Source: Candidatus Woesearchaeota archaeon
GTDB taxonomy: Archaea; Nanobdellota; Nanobdellia; SCGC-AAA011-G17; JAPLZO01
Direction: 5' to 3'
DNA: 38,584 nt
NCBI GenBank assembly: GCA_026394995.1
Contig: JAPLZO010000043.1
Coordinates: 1 to 38,584, forward strand
Shown piece by piece: positions 7,701 to 14,728 of the stretch. The stretch's first letter is position 1. Each line of letters opens with the position of its first letter. The notes under the pieces are model-generated. The model ran no database searches, was not told the origin of the DNA, and saw only the letters and a list, made by a program, of their open reading frames with translations. A program made the position numbers and the translations under genes.

Positions 7701-10207
7701 TTTTTATCATCAACTATATATGCCCATAAATCTATCCAATTAGAAGAAGGCATAGTATCTTCAGCAACAGTATTATTTGGTAAAGTTGTAAAATAAGGAA
7801 TTTGATTTAATATTGTTTTATTTCCAGTTAAAACATTTGTATTTCCACTTGTATCATTAACAGTTATCCTATAATATAATATATCTCCTATATTTAATGT
7901 TAATCCTGTATAACTATGTAAGTTTGTACCATCATTAACAATATTTGTATAATTAGATCCAGGATTACTATAATCACTTAAATTATTGCCTAGTTCATAT
8001 TTTATTACATTAGGATAATCATCATTAACATATGCTCCTATTCTAACAATGCTATCAGCATCACTAACATTTTTACCACTACCATCATCCAAAAAGTCAT
8101 TTGTTAATACAGGTGGTTTATTATCAATTGTAAATAATGATGAAGTTCCATATGCTCCTACATTTACACTATCATTTGCTCTGAATCTAAATTTAATGCT
8201 AGAACTTACAATTTCACTCAAATCTGTTTTAGAACTCCAAGTCAAATTATAATTAATTCCAGTATCATTAGAATTAATATTATTTTTGCTACCATAAACA
8301 TTATTAGCAGTATACCATGAACTACCTCCATCATTAGAATACTGAATATTAGTTAAATTACATGTATCATTTTGAGCATCTGTTAATGTATAACCTATAG
8401 TTATATTACCACTACTATCCATATTTTGGCTAGCACTATTTATTGTAATTGAAGGAGACTCAGATCCTAGAGTATAGGTTACTTCTAATTTTGGTCTTAG
8501 ATGTGTTGTTCCATAATCACTTGAATAGAAATATTTACCATTAATAACACTTTCATCATCAGCTATTAATATAACACCATAATTATCATAAAGTTTAGTG
8601 TGATTACCAGCACCTAAATTCCTTACTAAAGTTGTTATATCCCATTCTACATAAGCATTATCAGCTACTGCATTTAATTGAGTTCTTGCTGATATAGTCT
8701 CATTATAATCTCCTCCTGCTGTAATCCATTGATTTAAACCAGAATTACTATTATGAGAATATTGATTCCAAGTTGCTCCATCACTAACAGCAACTATACT
8801 TACATTTGTATCACTACCCTCAGTCCATGATTGATTTAGTCTATAAACACTTACATTACTTAAAGTATTACCATCTTGATCATAATAATATAATTTTAAC
8901 AATGCTTGTGAAACACTGGCTGTATTTGGTAAACTAGACAAATCAAATTGTATTAAGGACCTATATGTCCTTGTACCATCATTACCAATATATAAGAAAG
9001 TTGCACCACCAGAATTACCATTAGTATAACCATCACTAGATATTATCGTATCTTTACCACCAGCAGAACTCCAAGGATCATCTAATGTATCTGTTGGATC
9101 TATTACAATTGGATATTTTTTATCTTTTAACCATTCTCCAGGAATTTTTAAAATCAAATAAATTTTAGAGTTATTTAACAAAATGGTATAATTTAATTTT
9201 ATTATTTCATTATTTGCATCTTTTGCATAAGGTTCTTTTATATAAAATAATGTTTCTTTGTTTTTATTCAAAAAGTCTATTTCATTACTTTCTATATATC
9301 TTATATTTTTATTATCTAAACTACTAAATTGTTTACTATTTAGACTTAATTCTTTATAGCTCTTACCTAATCTTTCATATCTTTTTTTACTATTTTGTAC
9401 AGTAAATTCTTTATTTGTACTACTTTTTTCTACACTATTATCATCATAATTTATTAAAGCATCATAAACAACAATATTTTGCCAATCGGGTATCTCAATA
9501 ATACCCTCTATAACTAAAGAATCATTAACTTCTATTGGATTTTTTATTATAAAATTTTCTTTTAATTGTTTTAATTGTGCTTCATACTCTAGATCAACAT
9601 TATCAAAAATATTATAATAACTTACTTTTGTATTATCAACAACACCACTAGCATCATTTACACTTAAGGTTTCATTATCTAAAAATAAATTTGTTGGTTT
9701 ATATGTTAAATAGTTTTCATAAGCCTGAAATTTAATACCATTTTTAATATTATCAGAAAAATAAGCTTTATACAATCCGTTATCAATTGAATATTCATTT
9801 GTATTTTCTCTTTTAATTACATTTTCTACAGCTTTCATGTTATTTTCTTTAGAAAACATAGGAGCAGCGTTTACAATTGCTGTTTGTGTACCATCAGAAT
9901 TATTAATAAATTGGGTATTTACACTCCTCATATTTACTAATTCAGTACTTTTTTGTAATGTAACAAAGCCTGTATAACTTTCATTTCCAACATAATACAA
10001 TGTAGTAATAGATAACAACACAAAAAAAATGAAAAGTATTAATTCATAATTTATTTTTTTGTTATTTTTATTCTTTCTAGAAGCTTTTTCTTTTTTTACC
10101 TTACCAACATATAGATTTTTAATATTTCCATTACTATCTCTAATGCTCTGGTAATAATAAGGACCGTACTTCTTCCCCCCTCTTTTTATGTATTTTACAT
10201 AAACCAA
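4754..10207 (-). CDS. Giant surface protein with DNRLRE and cadherin/Ig-like repeats (1817 aa)
   Basis: The TTG start at 10207 follows a strong Shine-Dalgarno (GGTGAGGG). Order: a cytosolic N-terminal module (VYVKYIKRGGKKYGPYYY, about 1-36), a membrane span (about 54-73), a propeptide-like region, a DNRLRE beta-sandwich (about 370-578, with YRSLIQFDLSSLP), many cadherin/Ig-like repeats (about 585-1455, with repeated VNDLPWW and NDTEAGGL blocks), an eight-Gly run near 1509, a CARDB-like domain, a helical stalk, a second span (about 1704-1728) and an 89-residue cytosolic tail. N-glycosylation sequons are very dense. It is probably an adhesin or cell-wall component anchored at both ends. An 84-bp internal repeat shows recent domain duplication. 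Confidence 0.85.
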   Translation of the reverse strand: MVYVKYIKRGGKKYGPYYYQSIRDSNGNIKNLYVGKVKKEKASRKNKNNKKINYELILFIFFVLLSITTLYYVGNESYTGFVTLQKSTELVNMRSVNTQFINNSDGTQTAIVNAAPMFSKENNMKAVENVIKRENTNEYSIDNGLYKAYFSDNIKNGIKFQAYENYLTYKPTNLFLDNETLSVNDASGVVDNTKVSYYNIFDNVDLEYEAQLKQLKENFIIKNPIEVNDSLVIEGIIEIPDWQNIVVYDALINYDDNSVEKSSTNKEFTVQNSKKRYERLGKSYKELSLNSKQFSSLDNKNIRYIESNEIDFLNKNKETLFYIKEPYAKDANNEIIKLNYTILLNNSKIYLILKIPGEWLKDKKYPIVIDPTDTLDDPWSSAGGKDTIISSDGYTNGNSGGATFLYIGNDGTRTYRSLIQFDLSSLPNTASVSQALLKLYYYDQDGNTLSNVSVYRLNQSWTEGSDTNVSIVAVSDGATWNQYSHNSNSGLNQWITAGGDYNETISARTQLNAVADNAYVEWDITTLVRNLGAGNHTKLYDNYGVILIADDESVINGKYFYSSDYGTTHLRPKLEVTYTLGSESPSITINSASQNMDSSGNITIGYTLTDAQNDTCNLTNIQYSNDGGSSWYTANNVYGSKNNINSNDTGINYNLTWSSKTDLSEIVSSSIKFRFRANDSVNVGAYGTSSLFTIDNKPPVLTNDFLDDGSGKNVSDADSIVRIGAYVNDDYPNVIKYELGNNLSDYSNPGSNYTNIVNDGTNLHSYTGLTLNIGDILYYRITVNDTSGNTNVLTGNKTILNQIPYFTTLPNNTVAEDTMPSSNWIDLWAYIVDDKNNASQLNYSIGYQSNSSLINCSINGNRYVDCGMPAANMSGISNVRVNITDTSFNNGTGVTTVNVTPVNDLPWWNATIQNRTIWENEPLNISLDLRNYAGDVERNTLYFEIMEENLSAVDCGVSGNNLTLLPAGNFTGSVNCTIRVNDTEAGGLINVTIDVLWINQIPWIHPIIPNQTTLEDTILTLNLTDYAHDVEDMNNNLTNRQALNWTTTGYNLSLVTITIDNSTDVVTFEPAANQSGETTINFTLTDTAGAKASQNITFNITPVNDLPWWNHTIANQTIWEDEPLNITNVTLKRYAYDIEHDLLYFEIVEENLSAVDCGTTNITSGNLTLTPYANFTGSVNCTIRVNDTEAGGLINITIDVLSVNDAPYWLAFNITALHDLGLNSTYNLSDYARDVENKSTDLIYSVVDKNINRVNCGINADGNHLDFTPAQYNYSNIFDANCTIQASDGIDATNYTIWFNITNVLPNVTLNSPANASTDDDGTVIFNCSANDVDGDLFNITFYNDLDGVWGPKYSVNFSGINNESTYTVTDIAEGVDVKWNCRVYDTAKAFNFYPENWTFNVSLGKPIVQLIHPFNDSVWSISNSVNFTYNVTSNVNNSINNCSLIINNNINVTSYNLTRIINQTFNVTLPNSVYNWSVNCTDNISREGYSRTWNLTVNYTVPTISSPSSGGGGGGGGRKVRERIASLEIIVPSIISILSTDTTIVPITIRNNGDVDLTGISMSTESNAQNLSMKLSEDKIPFLRAGQYENLDLTLSSYELSQGRYTIKVMAKVDDPRLSKYTTLYLDVVLELLIQESVIKSKIDLTKEFFNKNKECSVFNDMIVQAEDYFYNKKYAEASSTIDLALQSCKDLLAKKEKIEKSQLNWWLIGIIGILVLFIIFISYRIYKTVHKEEPIIKEGKISLREVQSRYDELEQINNLLPRLEYLINTRDFRGAEVLYNDIMSLYDKLNNKDKRKIYHQILALHKKAQQDIYKP
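6606..6689. repeat. 84-bp internal direct repeat, copy 1
   Basis: Matches 7221-7304 with a single base difference. It encodes the NFTGSVNCTIRVNDTEAGG block of one cadherin-like repeat in the 1817-aa protein, 615 bp from its twin. Confidence 0.9.
7221..7304. repeat. 84-bp internal direct repeat, copy 2
   Basis: Second copy of the repeat at 6606-6689. The near identity, against clearly diverged flanks, points to recent duplication or gene conversion inside the gene. Confidence 0.9.
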
Positions 10208-10220
10208 ACCCTCACCCCTT

Positions 10221-10279
10221 TGTAAGGTAACAAAAAATGTAAGATAATTATTTACATAACAAAAATCATTGTAAGGTAA
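10221..10279. repeat. Ten-base direct repeats in the divergent promoter region
   Basis: TGTAAGGTAA occurs at 10221-10230 and 10270-10279, with a degenerate copy (TGTAAGATAA) at about 10239-10248. They lie between the start codon and TATA box of the minus-strand giant gene, so they fall in its leader and core promoter. They may be regulator sites. Confidence 0.4.
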
Positions 10280-10286
10280 TTTATAT
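10274..10286 (-). promoter_or_regulatory. TATA box of the 1817-aa surface gene
   Basis: The minus strand reads CTATATAAATTACC about 70 bp before the TTG start. With archaeal spacing this gives a leader of about 45 nt that contains the GGTGAGGG ribosome-binding site. The rest of the 328-bp gap (10208-10535) is AT-rich and otherwise shows only the promoter of the divergent gene. Confidence 0.5.
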
Positions 10287-10451
10287 AGTTTTCTCTAATA
10301 TAAAATCACTTTCACTAACAATTGATGATAACAAAAAATAGTATTAAAAACATTAAGTTTTAACATTAATTATATTTCTTAAAATCATATAAATAAAATA
10401 CTAAAAACTAATATAACAAATTTAACTAATTTTCAAGTAGTCCAACCAGAG

Positions 10452-10466
10452 AAAGATATATAAATC
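10452..10466 (+). promoter_or_regulatory. TATA box of the 975-aa surface gene
   Basis: AAAGATATATAAATC has the archaeal BRE-TATA look. Transcription would start near 10487, about 9 nt before a short upstream ORF (ATG at 10496) and about 49 nt before the apparent start of the large gene. Confidence 0.5.
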
Positions 10467-10495
10467 TGATTGCACTACAAAAATAAATAATATTT

Positions 10496-10561
10496 ATGGG
10501 GAAGTTTCTATTAAATAAAAAGAAGGTGGTTTTGTATAGTCTACAAAAAATATGTAACTAA
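10496..10561 (+). CDS. Possible 21-codon upstream ORF overlapping the start of the 975-aa gene
   Basis: ATG at 10496 to TAA at 10559-10561 encodes MGKFLLNKKKVVLYSLQKIC plus Asn. It begins just after the predicted transcription start and overlaps the large gene in another frame. It could be a regulatory leader peptide. Alternatively it is the true N terminus of the large protein, joined by a +1 frameshift or broken by a one-base sequencing error near 10532-10550. Confidence 0.3.
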   Translation: MGKFLLNKKKVVLYSLQKICN

Positions 10562-13463
10562 AAACGGTAAAAAAATAGGACCTTATTATTATAAAAGTGT
10601 TAGATTAGAAAATAATAAGGTTAAATCAGTTTATCTAGGAAAAAAATATCCTTATAAGGTTGTACTACAAGAAAAAATAGATAATATCTTTAATAAGAAT
10701 AAAATACCCCATAATAAAGAAATTTCTTCAGATTATAATAAAATTCAAAAAGAGATTGATACCCGAAAAGAAGAAAATCATGTCTCTGAACAAATTGAAA
10801 ATAAAGAAACTCCATCAAACTATGATAATATTCATAAAGAAGAAGATTATTATGACCAAGTGAATAATAAAGAAAATACAACATCTCATATAAAATATTA
10901 TTTGATAGTGAGTTTAGTGTTTGTAGCTATGCTTGTTTCTATTACCTTTTTACAATATACTGGTTTTGCTATTTTCTTACCTAATCAAATAGAGTTTATA
11001 GGACCCTTTAATCTAAGTGATAATGTTTCTATTATGTTACGTGTTAATAATCAAGAATATTCAAAACAATTAATATTAAATGATTATAATGTAACTAAAA
11101 TAACTGCTTCTTTAGATGATTTTTATTTAAACTTAACAGCTGGAAATTATACAATATATGCTTATTTAATTGATAATGATACAATTATTGCAAATACAAC
11201 AATAGAATTAACAATAGAAGAAGAAACAAATAAAATCACACAACCCTTAGAAAATATAACTCAACCACCATTACCATCTCAAATAATAGTTGTAGATGAA
11301 CAAAATAATGTAGTACAAACTGCAGGATCATTAATAAATGACTGTACAGATGTTATATTTTCTGATCAATTTATAGATCAACTAAAAATTTGTAAGGTAA
11401 CAAATGGTTCTTTGATATATTCAGAAATTAAAGATGTAGTTCAAACTCAAAATATTAGTCTTACTAAGATATATGCCTTAGATCTAAGTAACTTTTCTAA
11501 CACTGATTTATATGCAACAGCTAACAATACAATGTTATTTAAGTGCGACTGGAGCTTTACTAATAAATCATGCCTAGATTCATGGAAATTTTTACAAAAT
11601 CTAACAATTAATCAACAATATAATATAAATTTAACAAATGAAACATCTGCATTTGCCGAGGGTAATTTAATTGCACTACAAGAAAATATTACAAATAGAT
11701 CTTTAATACAACTACAAGCTGAAATTAACAAACCAGTTACATGGATAAAACAAATTAACCTAGAAAATGAGACCAGTAATTTAACAGTAGACCTACCATC
11801 TTATGCTTCAAATATCTCATTAGATAAAATAGAAAATAATACCAAACAAAAAATTAAGGATTATGATATAGTTAAACCCCAAAAAGCATTTGGAGCAAAA
11901 GATATAGATAATATATCATTAAATATCAAAGAAAAAGTTAAAAAATTAGAAGTTAAATATGAAACACCACCTCCTTTAGTTCAAGAACAAATAGAAGGAG
12001 ATAAAAAAATAGTAACAGTTTATTCAGATATACACTACACAGATATTTTAACATACACAAATTTACCTACAGAAAGTACTCCTAATAAAATAAGACTATA
12101 TTGGTTAACTGATGGAACTAAAGTTTTAGTAGATAATATAACTTACTTAGATGAAAATAATAATTCTTTAATTGATAAGATACAATGGGTAACACCTTCT
12201 TTAAGTAATCAAACTTATGAAGTATCAATAACTATCTTAACAGTTCAAAGTTATCCTACTGTACAAGGTAATTGGACAGTTTTATTCAACACAACAGGAA
12301 CAGCTGATTTAATAATAAATATTTCTAATGGAACAACATGGTCTAATTCTAATGAACTAAATGATTTAAAATTCTTAGAAGTTAGATGTGGTAACAATAA
12401 ATTAAATTATAATTGGATAAATGATTCAGTTATTATCTATAATTATGAATGTAATCAAACAGCTTCTGAAATAAGTAAAGTTTTAACAGAAGGTAAACAT
12501 ACACTACAATTTACTTTTGGTAATGATACAGAATATGCATACAACTATGCTCAAGAATCAATTTTAATAGCTTGTAGATTTAATGATAATGATACAATAT
12601 GTAATGATAATGAAAATGCAACTATTTTTCAATCTGTTTCTTATGATGATAACTGCTTACATGATGGTTGTGTAAGAATGGGTTGGCAAAATCCTTGGAG
12701 TAATCTTACATATAGTGCTCAAAATAATATGAAAAGAGTTAATTTCACAGTAAGAATGTGGGTTAAACCTCTTCAAAATTATTCTTCAATAAATAGTGCT
12801 GCACAATTTAGATATTGGCAAACTTTAGCTCCAAATAATACTGATGGTGGAAACTATTTAATATTAGACCTTAAAGATTTTAATGTAACCTGTATCCAAC
12901 AAAGAAATTCAGATAGTGTAGCGTTTGGTGCAGCTTGGGGTTCTAAACCATTACCACAAAACAGATGGACCTACATAGCCTGTGTTTTTAATGATTCAAA
13001 TATGGTATTATATGTTAATGGACAACTTATAATGATAGGGCGTGTACCAGATCCATTATATTTTCCAGGAGTATCAGCTAATGATAAGTTTTATTTAGGA
13101 ACAACATATTTTACTAATAATCTTAGTAGAACATCAAATGCAACAATAGATGATTTTGAAATTTTCTCAATACCTTTAACATCTCAAGAAATAGCAGATG
13201 ATTACTATTCTTGTATACCACCAGTATTTTCTAATACTACAACAAAAAATCAAAATTGGGATATTAACTATACTTGTCTTCAAGTAAGTGATGAAATTGC
13301 TCTAGGTAATGGTAATATAACAATTAAGGATAGTGGTGCTTTAATATTAAGAAGTTATAGTAATCTATCATTTTACATGCTAAACATGACTCCATTTAAC
13401 TCAACTAAAACCTTTGCTTTAAAATTAAGTCCTAATTCTAAATTAAATGTAAGTAAGAAATAG
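10536..13463 (+). CDS. Large surface protein with shared N-terminal module and C-terminal LamG domain (about 975 aa)
   Basis: The frame is open from 10515, far upstream of the first usual start (GTG 10860). The extra 108 residues begin VYKKYVTKNGKKIGPYYYKS, matching the N terminus of the divergent 1817-aa protein, so this stretch is coding. No ATG, GTG or TTG exists in frame there; an ATA at 10536 sits 6 nt after an AAGGTGGT ribosome-binding site and aligns with the partner's start. Next come a charged linker, a membrane span (about 121-141, ending TGFAIF), a large extracellular Asn/Thr-rich region and a LamG/concanavalin-like domain (about 690-893, with MWVKP, NRWTYIACVF and LYVNGQL). It is probably an adhesin. 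Start uncertain. Confidence 0.75.
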   Translation: MVYKKYVTKNGKKIGPYYYKSVRLENNKVKSVYLGKKYPYKVVLQEKIDNIFNKNKIPHNKEISSDYNKIQKEIDTRKEENHVSEQIENKETPSNYDNIHKEEDYYDQVNNKENTTSHIKYYLIVSLVFVAMLVSITFLQYTGFAIFLPNQIEFIGPFNLSDNVSIMLRVNNQEYSKQLILNDYNVTKITASLDDFYLNLTAGNYTIYAYLIDNDTIIANTTIELTIEEETNKITQPLENITQPPLPSQIIVVDEQNNVVQTAGSLINDCTDVIFSDQFIDQLKICKVTNGSLIYSEIKDVVQTQNISLTKIYALDLSNFSNTDLYATANNTMLFKCDWSFTNKSCLDSWKFLQNLTINQQYNINLTNETSAFAEGNLIALQENITNRSLIQLQAEINKPVTWIKQINLENETSNLTVDLPSYASNISLDKIENNTKQKIKDYDIVKPQKAFGAKDIDNISLNIKEKVKKLEVKYETPPPLVQEQIEGDKKIVTVYSDIHYTDILTYTNLPTESTPNKIRLYWLTDGTKVLVDNITYLDENNNSLIDKIQWVTPSLSNQTYEVSITILTVQSYPTVQGNWTVLFNTTGTADLIINISNGTTWSNSNELNDLKFLEVRCGNNKLNYNWINDSVIIYNYECNQTASEISKVLTEGKHTLQFTFGNDTEYAYNYAQESILIACRFNDNDTICNDNENATIFQSVSYDDNCLHDGCVRMGWQNPWSNLTYSAQNNMKRVNFTVRMWVKPLQNYSSINSAAQFRYWQTLAPNNTDGGNYLILDLKDFNVTCIQQRNSDSVAFGAAWGSKPLPQNRWTYIACVFNDSNMVLYVNGQLIMIGRVPDPLYFPGVSANDKFYLGTTYFTNNLSRTSNATIDDFEIFSIPLTSQEIADDYYSCIPPVFSNTTTKNQNWDINYTCLQVSDEIALGNGNITIKDSGALILRSYSNLSFYMLNMTPFNSTKTFALKLSPNSKLNVSKK

Positions 13464-13465
13464 AG

Positions 13466-13484
13466 CTTTTCTTTAGAAGAAAAG
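13466..13484 (+). terminator. Hairpin just after the 975-aa gene
   Basis: CTTTTCTT-TAG-AAGAAAAG is a perfect 8-bp stem beginning 3 bp after the stop codon, followed by T-rich sequence. It is probably a terminator or 3' mRNA end. Confidence 0.45.
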
Positions 13485-13485
13485 A

Positions 13486-13516
13486 TTTTCTATGAGGTTT
13501 TTTCTTAAAATAAGCT
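13486..13516 (+). repeat. Dispersed hairpin element, copy F (weak)
   Basis: Begins TTTTCTATGAGG and continues with a T-run and an A-run; resembles the element defined at 14660-14694. The most diverged copy. Confidence 0.3.
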
Positions 13517-13569
13517 TTGAAAAATAAAATATTCTTTTAATTTTAATATTAGCTTATATTACAGAAAAC

Positions 13570-13623
13570 TATATAAATACGTATTTAATACATAATTAAT
13601 ACATATTTAGTCCATAATTAATA
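13570..13623 (+). promoter_or_regulatory. TATA box and four tandem 11-bp operator-like units before the second RHH gene
   Basis: TATATAAATA (13570-13579) is followed directly by four 11-bp units: CGTATTTAATA (13580), CATAATTAATA (13591), CATATTTAGTC (13602) and CATAATTAATA (13613). They end 2 bp before the RHH start codon and cover the predicted transcription start near 13600. An 11-bp period puts each unit on the same face of the helix, as in cooperative RHH operators. The 162-bp gap 13464-13625 holds this array, the hairpin and the weak element copy. Confidence 0.6.
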
Positions 13624-13625
13624 CA

Positions 13626-13772
13626 ATGCCAGAAATAAGATTTACAGTACCTGAAAAATTAGACAAATTAATTTCTAGAATATCTGATCAACTCGGAGTA
13701 GGAAAATCTGATTACATCAAATCTCTAATTTTAACAGATCTAAAAAAACTTGAAAAGAAAAATGAAAGATAA
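13626..13772 (+). CDS. Ribbon-helix-helix (CopG/Arc-like) transcriptional regulator, 48 aa
   Basis: The 48 residues fit RHH closely: strand PEIRFTVPEKL, helix DKLISRISDQLGV, turn GKSD, helix YIKSLILTDLKKL. The GKSDYIKSLI segment is the usual second-helix start. Proteins of this kind dimerise and bind short repeats in their own promoters, which agrees with the four 11-bp units immediately upstream. The stop codon overlaps the next gene's ATG (13762) by 11 nt, the same arrangement as at 3279-3289, so the regulator and a surface protein are probably translated together. Confidence 0.75.
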   Translation: MPEIRFTVPEKLDKLISRISDQLGVGKSDYIKSLILTDLKKLEKKNER

Positions 13773-14658
13773 AAATACCTCTCTCAAAAGAGAGGTCAAT
13801 ATTAGAGAACTCTTTAAAAGAGCTTTCTTTAAAAAAGAAACCTCGGAAAGAAAAGCTTTCTTAGAAAGAAAGTTCTTACAAAATATAGTATTATCTAAAA
13901 TTTTATTTATATTATTTATAATTATAGGAAGTATCGGAATATTTAGTTCTGATGTTTTGGCAGCTGACCCCGGTCATGATGCTTCTAGAATTGCACCAGG
14001 AACATTTGAATCTGGTAATTATACTTTTCCGGATACTGCAATCATGACAAATCTTTTGGTTTCACCAAGAATATGTTTAAATGGTGATTGCCAAACAGCA
14101 TGGCCATCTGGTTCAGGTGGTTCTTTAACAAATGTTGCTTTTGTAAATGAATCTAATACTTTCTCACTTATCAATCCGCTTATTACTCCTGCTGAATCTT
14201 GGATTGGGCCTTCTTCAACTACTGGGATTTACTTTAAGGCAGGCAACGTCGGCATCGGGACAACAAATCCCCAAGCAAAATTAGATCTCTGGAGCAATAT
14301 CGATGCTATAAATGGTCCCTTGTTGTCAATCCGAGGTGATGCTGCAACAATAGGACACTGGTTTTCAATTAGATTTGGTGATCAATCTCAAACAACTGCT
14401 TATCAAAAGGGAGCAATTATTTATGAAAGCGTATCTAGTTCTGCCAGGGGTAAATTTCATATTGCATTAGAAAATACTGATGGTTCAGGTAGCGTGGCTC
14501 TATCGGATGCCAAGTTAACTGTTCAATCAAACGGCAACGTCGGTATTGGAACAACTTCACCAGATTCAAAATTAACAGTTGCAGGAACATTAAATGTAAC
14601 TTCAAGTAGTACATTTTTACAAGTAGATAGTAATGGAAATGTAAAAATTGGAATTTAA
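13762..14658 (+). CDS. Secreted protein with phage-tail-like GNVGIGTT repeats
   Basis: 298 residues from ATG 13762 (a TTG at 13750 is possible). A long basic N terminus is followed by a signal/membrane segment at about 48-65 ending DVLAAD. The extracellular part carries two copies of the GNVGIGTT.P..KL motif, common in phage tail-fibre and secreted beta-rich proteins, and ends in FLQVDSNGNVKIGI. It is probably a surface adhesin or fibre. The stretch at about 13960-14560 is visibly richer in G and C (CGGCATCGGG, CCCCAAGC) than any neighbour, suggesting acquisition of this part. The N-terminal codons overlap a copy of the dispersed hairpin element. Confidence 0.65.
   Translation: MKDKNTSLKREVNIRELFKRAFFKKETSERKAFLERKFLQNIVLSKILFILFIIIGSIGIFSSDVLAADPGHDASRIAPGTFESGNYTFPDTAIMTNLLVSPRICLNGDCQTAWPSGSGGSLTNVAFVNESNTFSLINPLITPAESWIGPSSTTGIYFKAGNVGIGTTNPQAKLDLWSNIDAINGPLLSIRGDAATIGHWFSIRFGDQSQTTAYQKGAIIYESVSSSARGKFHIALENTDGSGSVALSDAKLTVQSNGNVGIGTTSPDSKLTVAGTLNVTSSSTFLQVDSNGNVKIGI
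13821..13852 (-). repeat. Dispersed hairpin element, copy E (inside a coding region)
   Basis: On the minus strand it reads TTTCTTTCCGAGGTTTCTTT followed by TTTTAAAGAAAGC, matching the element at 14660-14694. It encodes part of the basic pre-signal segment (AFFKKETSERKAF) of the 13762 protein. Confidence 0.45.
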
Positions 14659-14659
14659 A

Positions 14660-14694
14660 TTTCTTTTCCAAGGTTTTCTTTTTCAAAGAAAAAC
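14660..14694 (+). repeat. Dispersed hairpin element, copy A
   Basis: Starts TTTCTTTTCCAAGGTTTTCT and ends CAAAGAAAAAC. It consists of a pyrimidine lead, an AGG and an imperfect T/A palindrome. It directly follows a stop codon (14658), so it may act as a terminator. Related copies lie near 13486, 13821, 18502, 21355 and 21446. Confidence 0.5.
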
Positions 14695-14708
14695 TTTTAT
14701 ATATAATA
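14694..14708 (+). promoter_or_regulatory. TATA box of the 14729 gene
   Basis: CTTTTATATATAATA is centred about 27 bp before the ATG at 14729, indicating a leaderless mRNA. Confidence 0.5.
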
Positions 14709-14728
14709 AAATCTAAAATATAACAAAC

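Noticed and set aside
14435..14686. Minus-strand 83-codon frame opposite the GNVGIGTT gene
   Set aside because: Antisense shadow of a clear coding region, with no promoter or domain.
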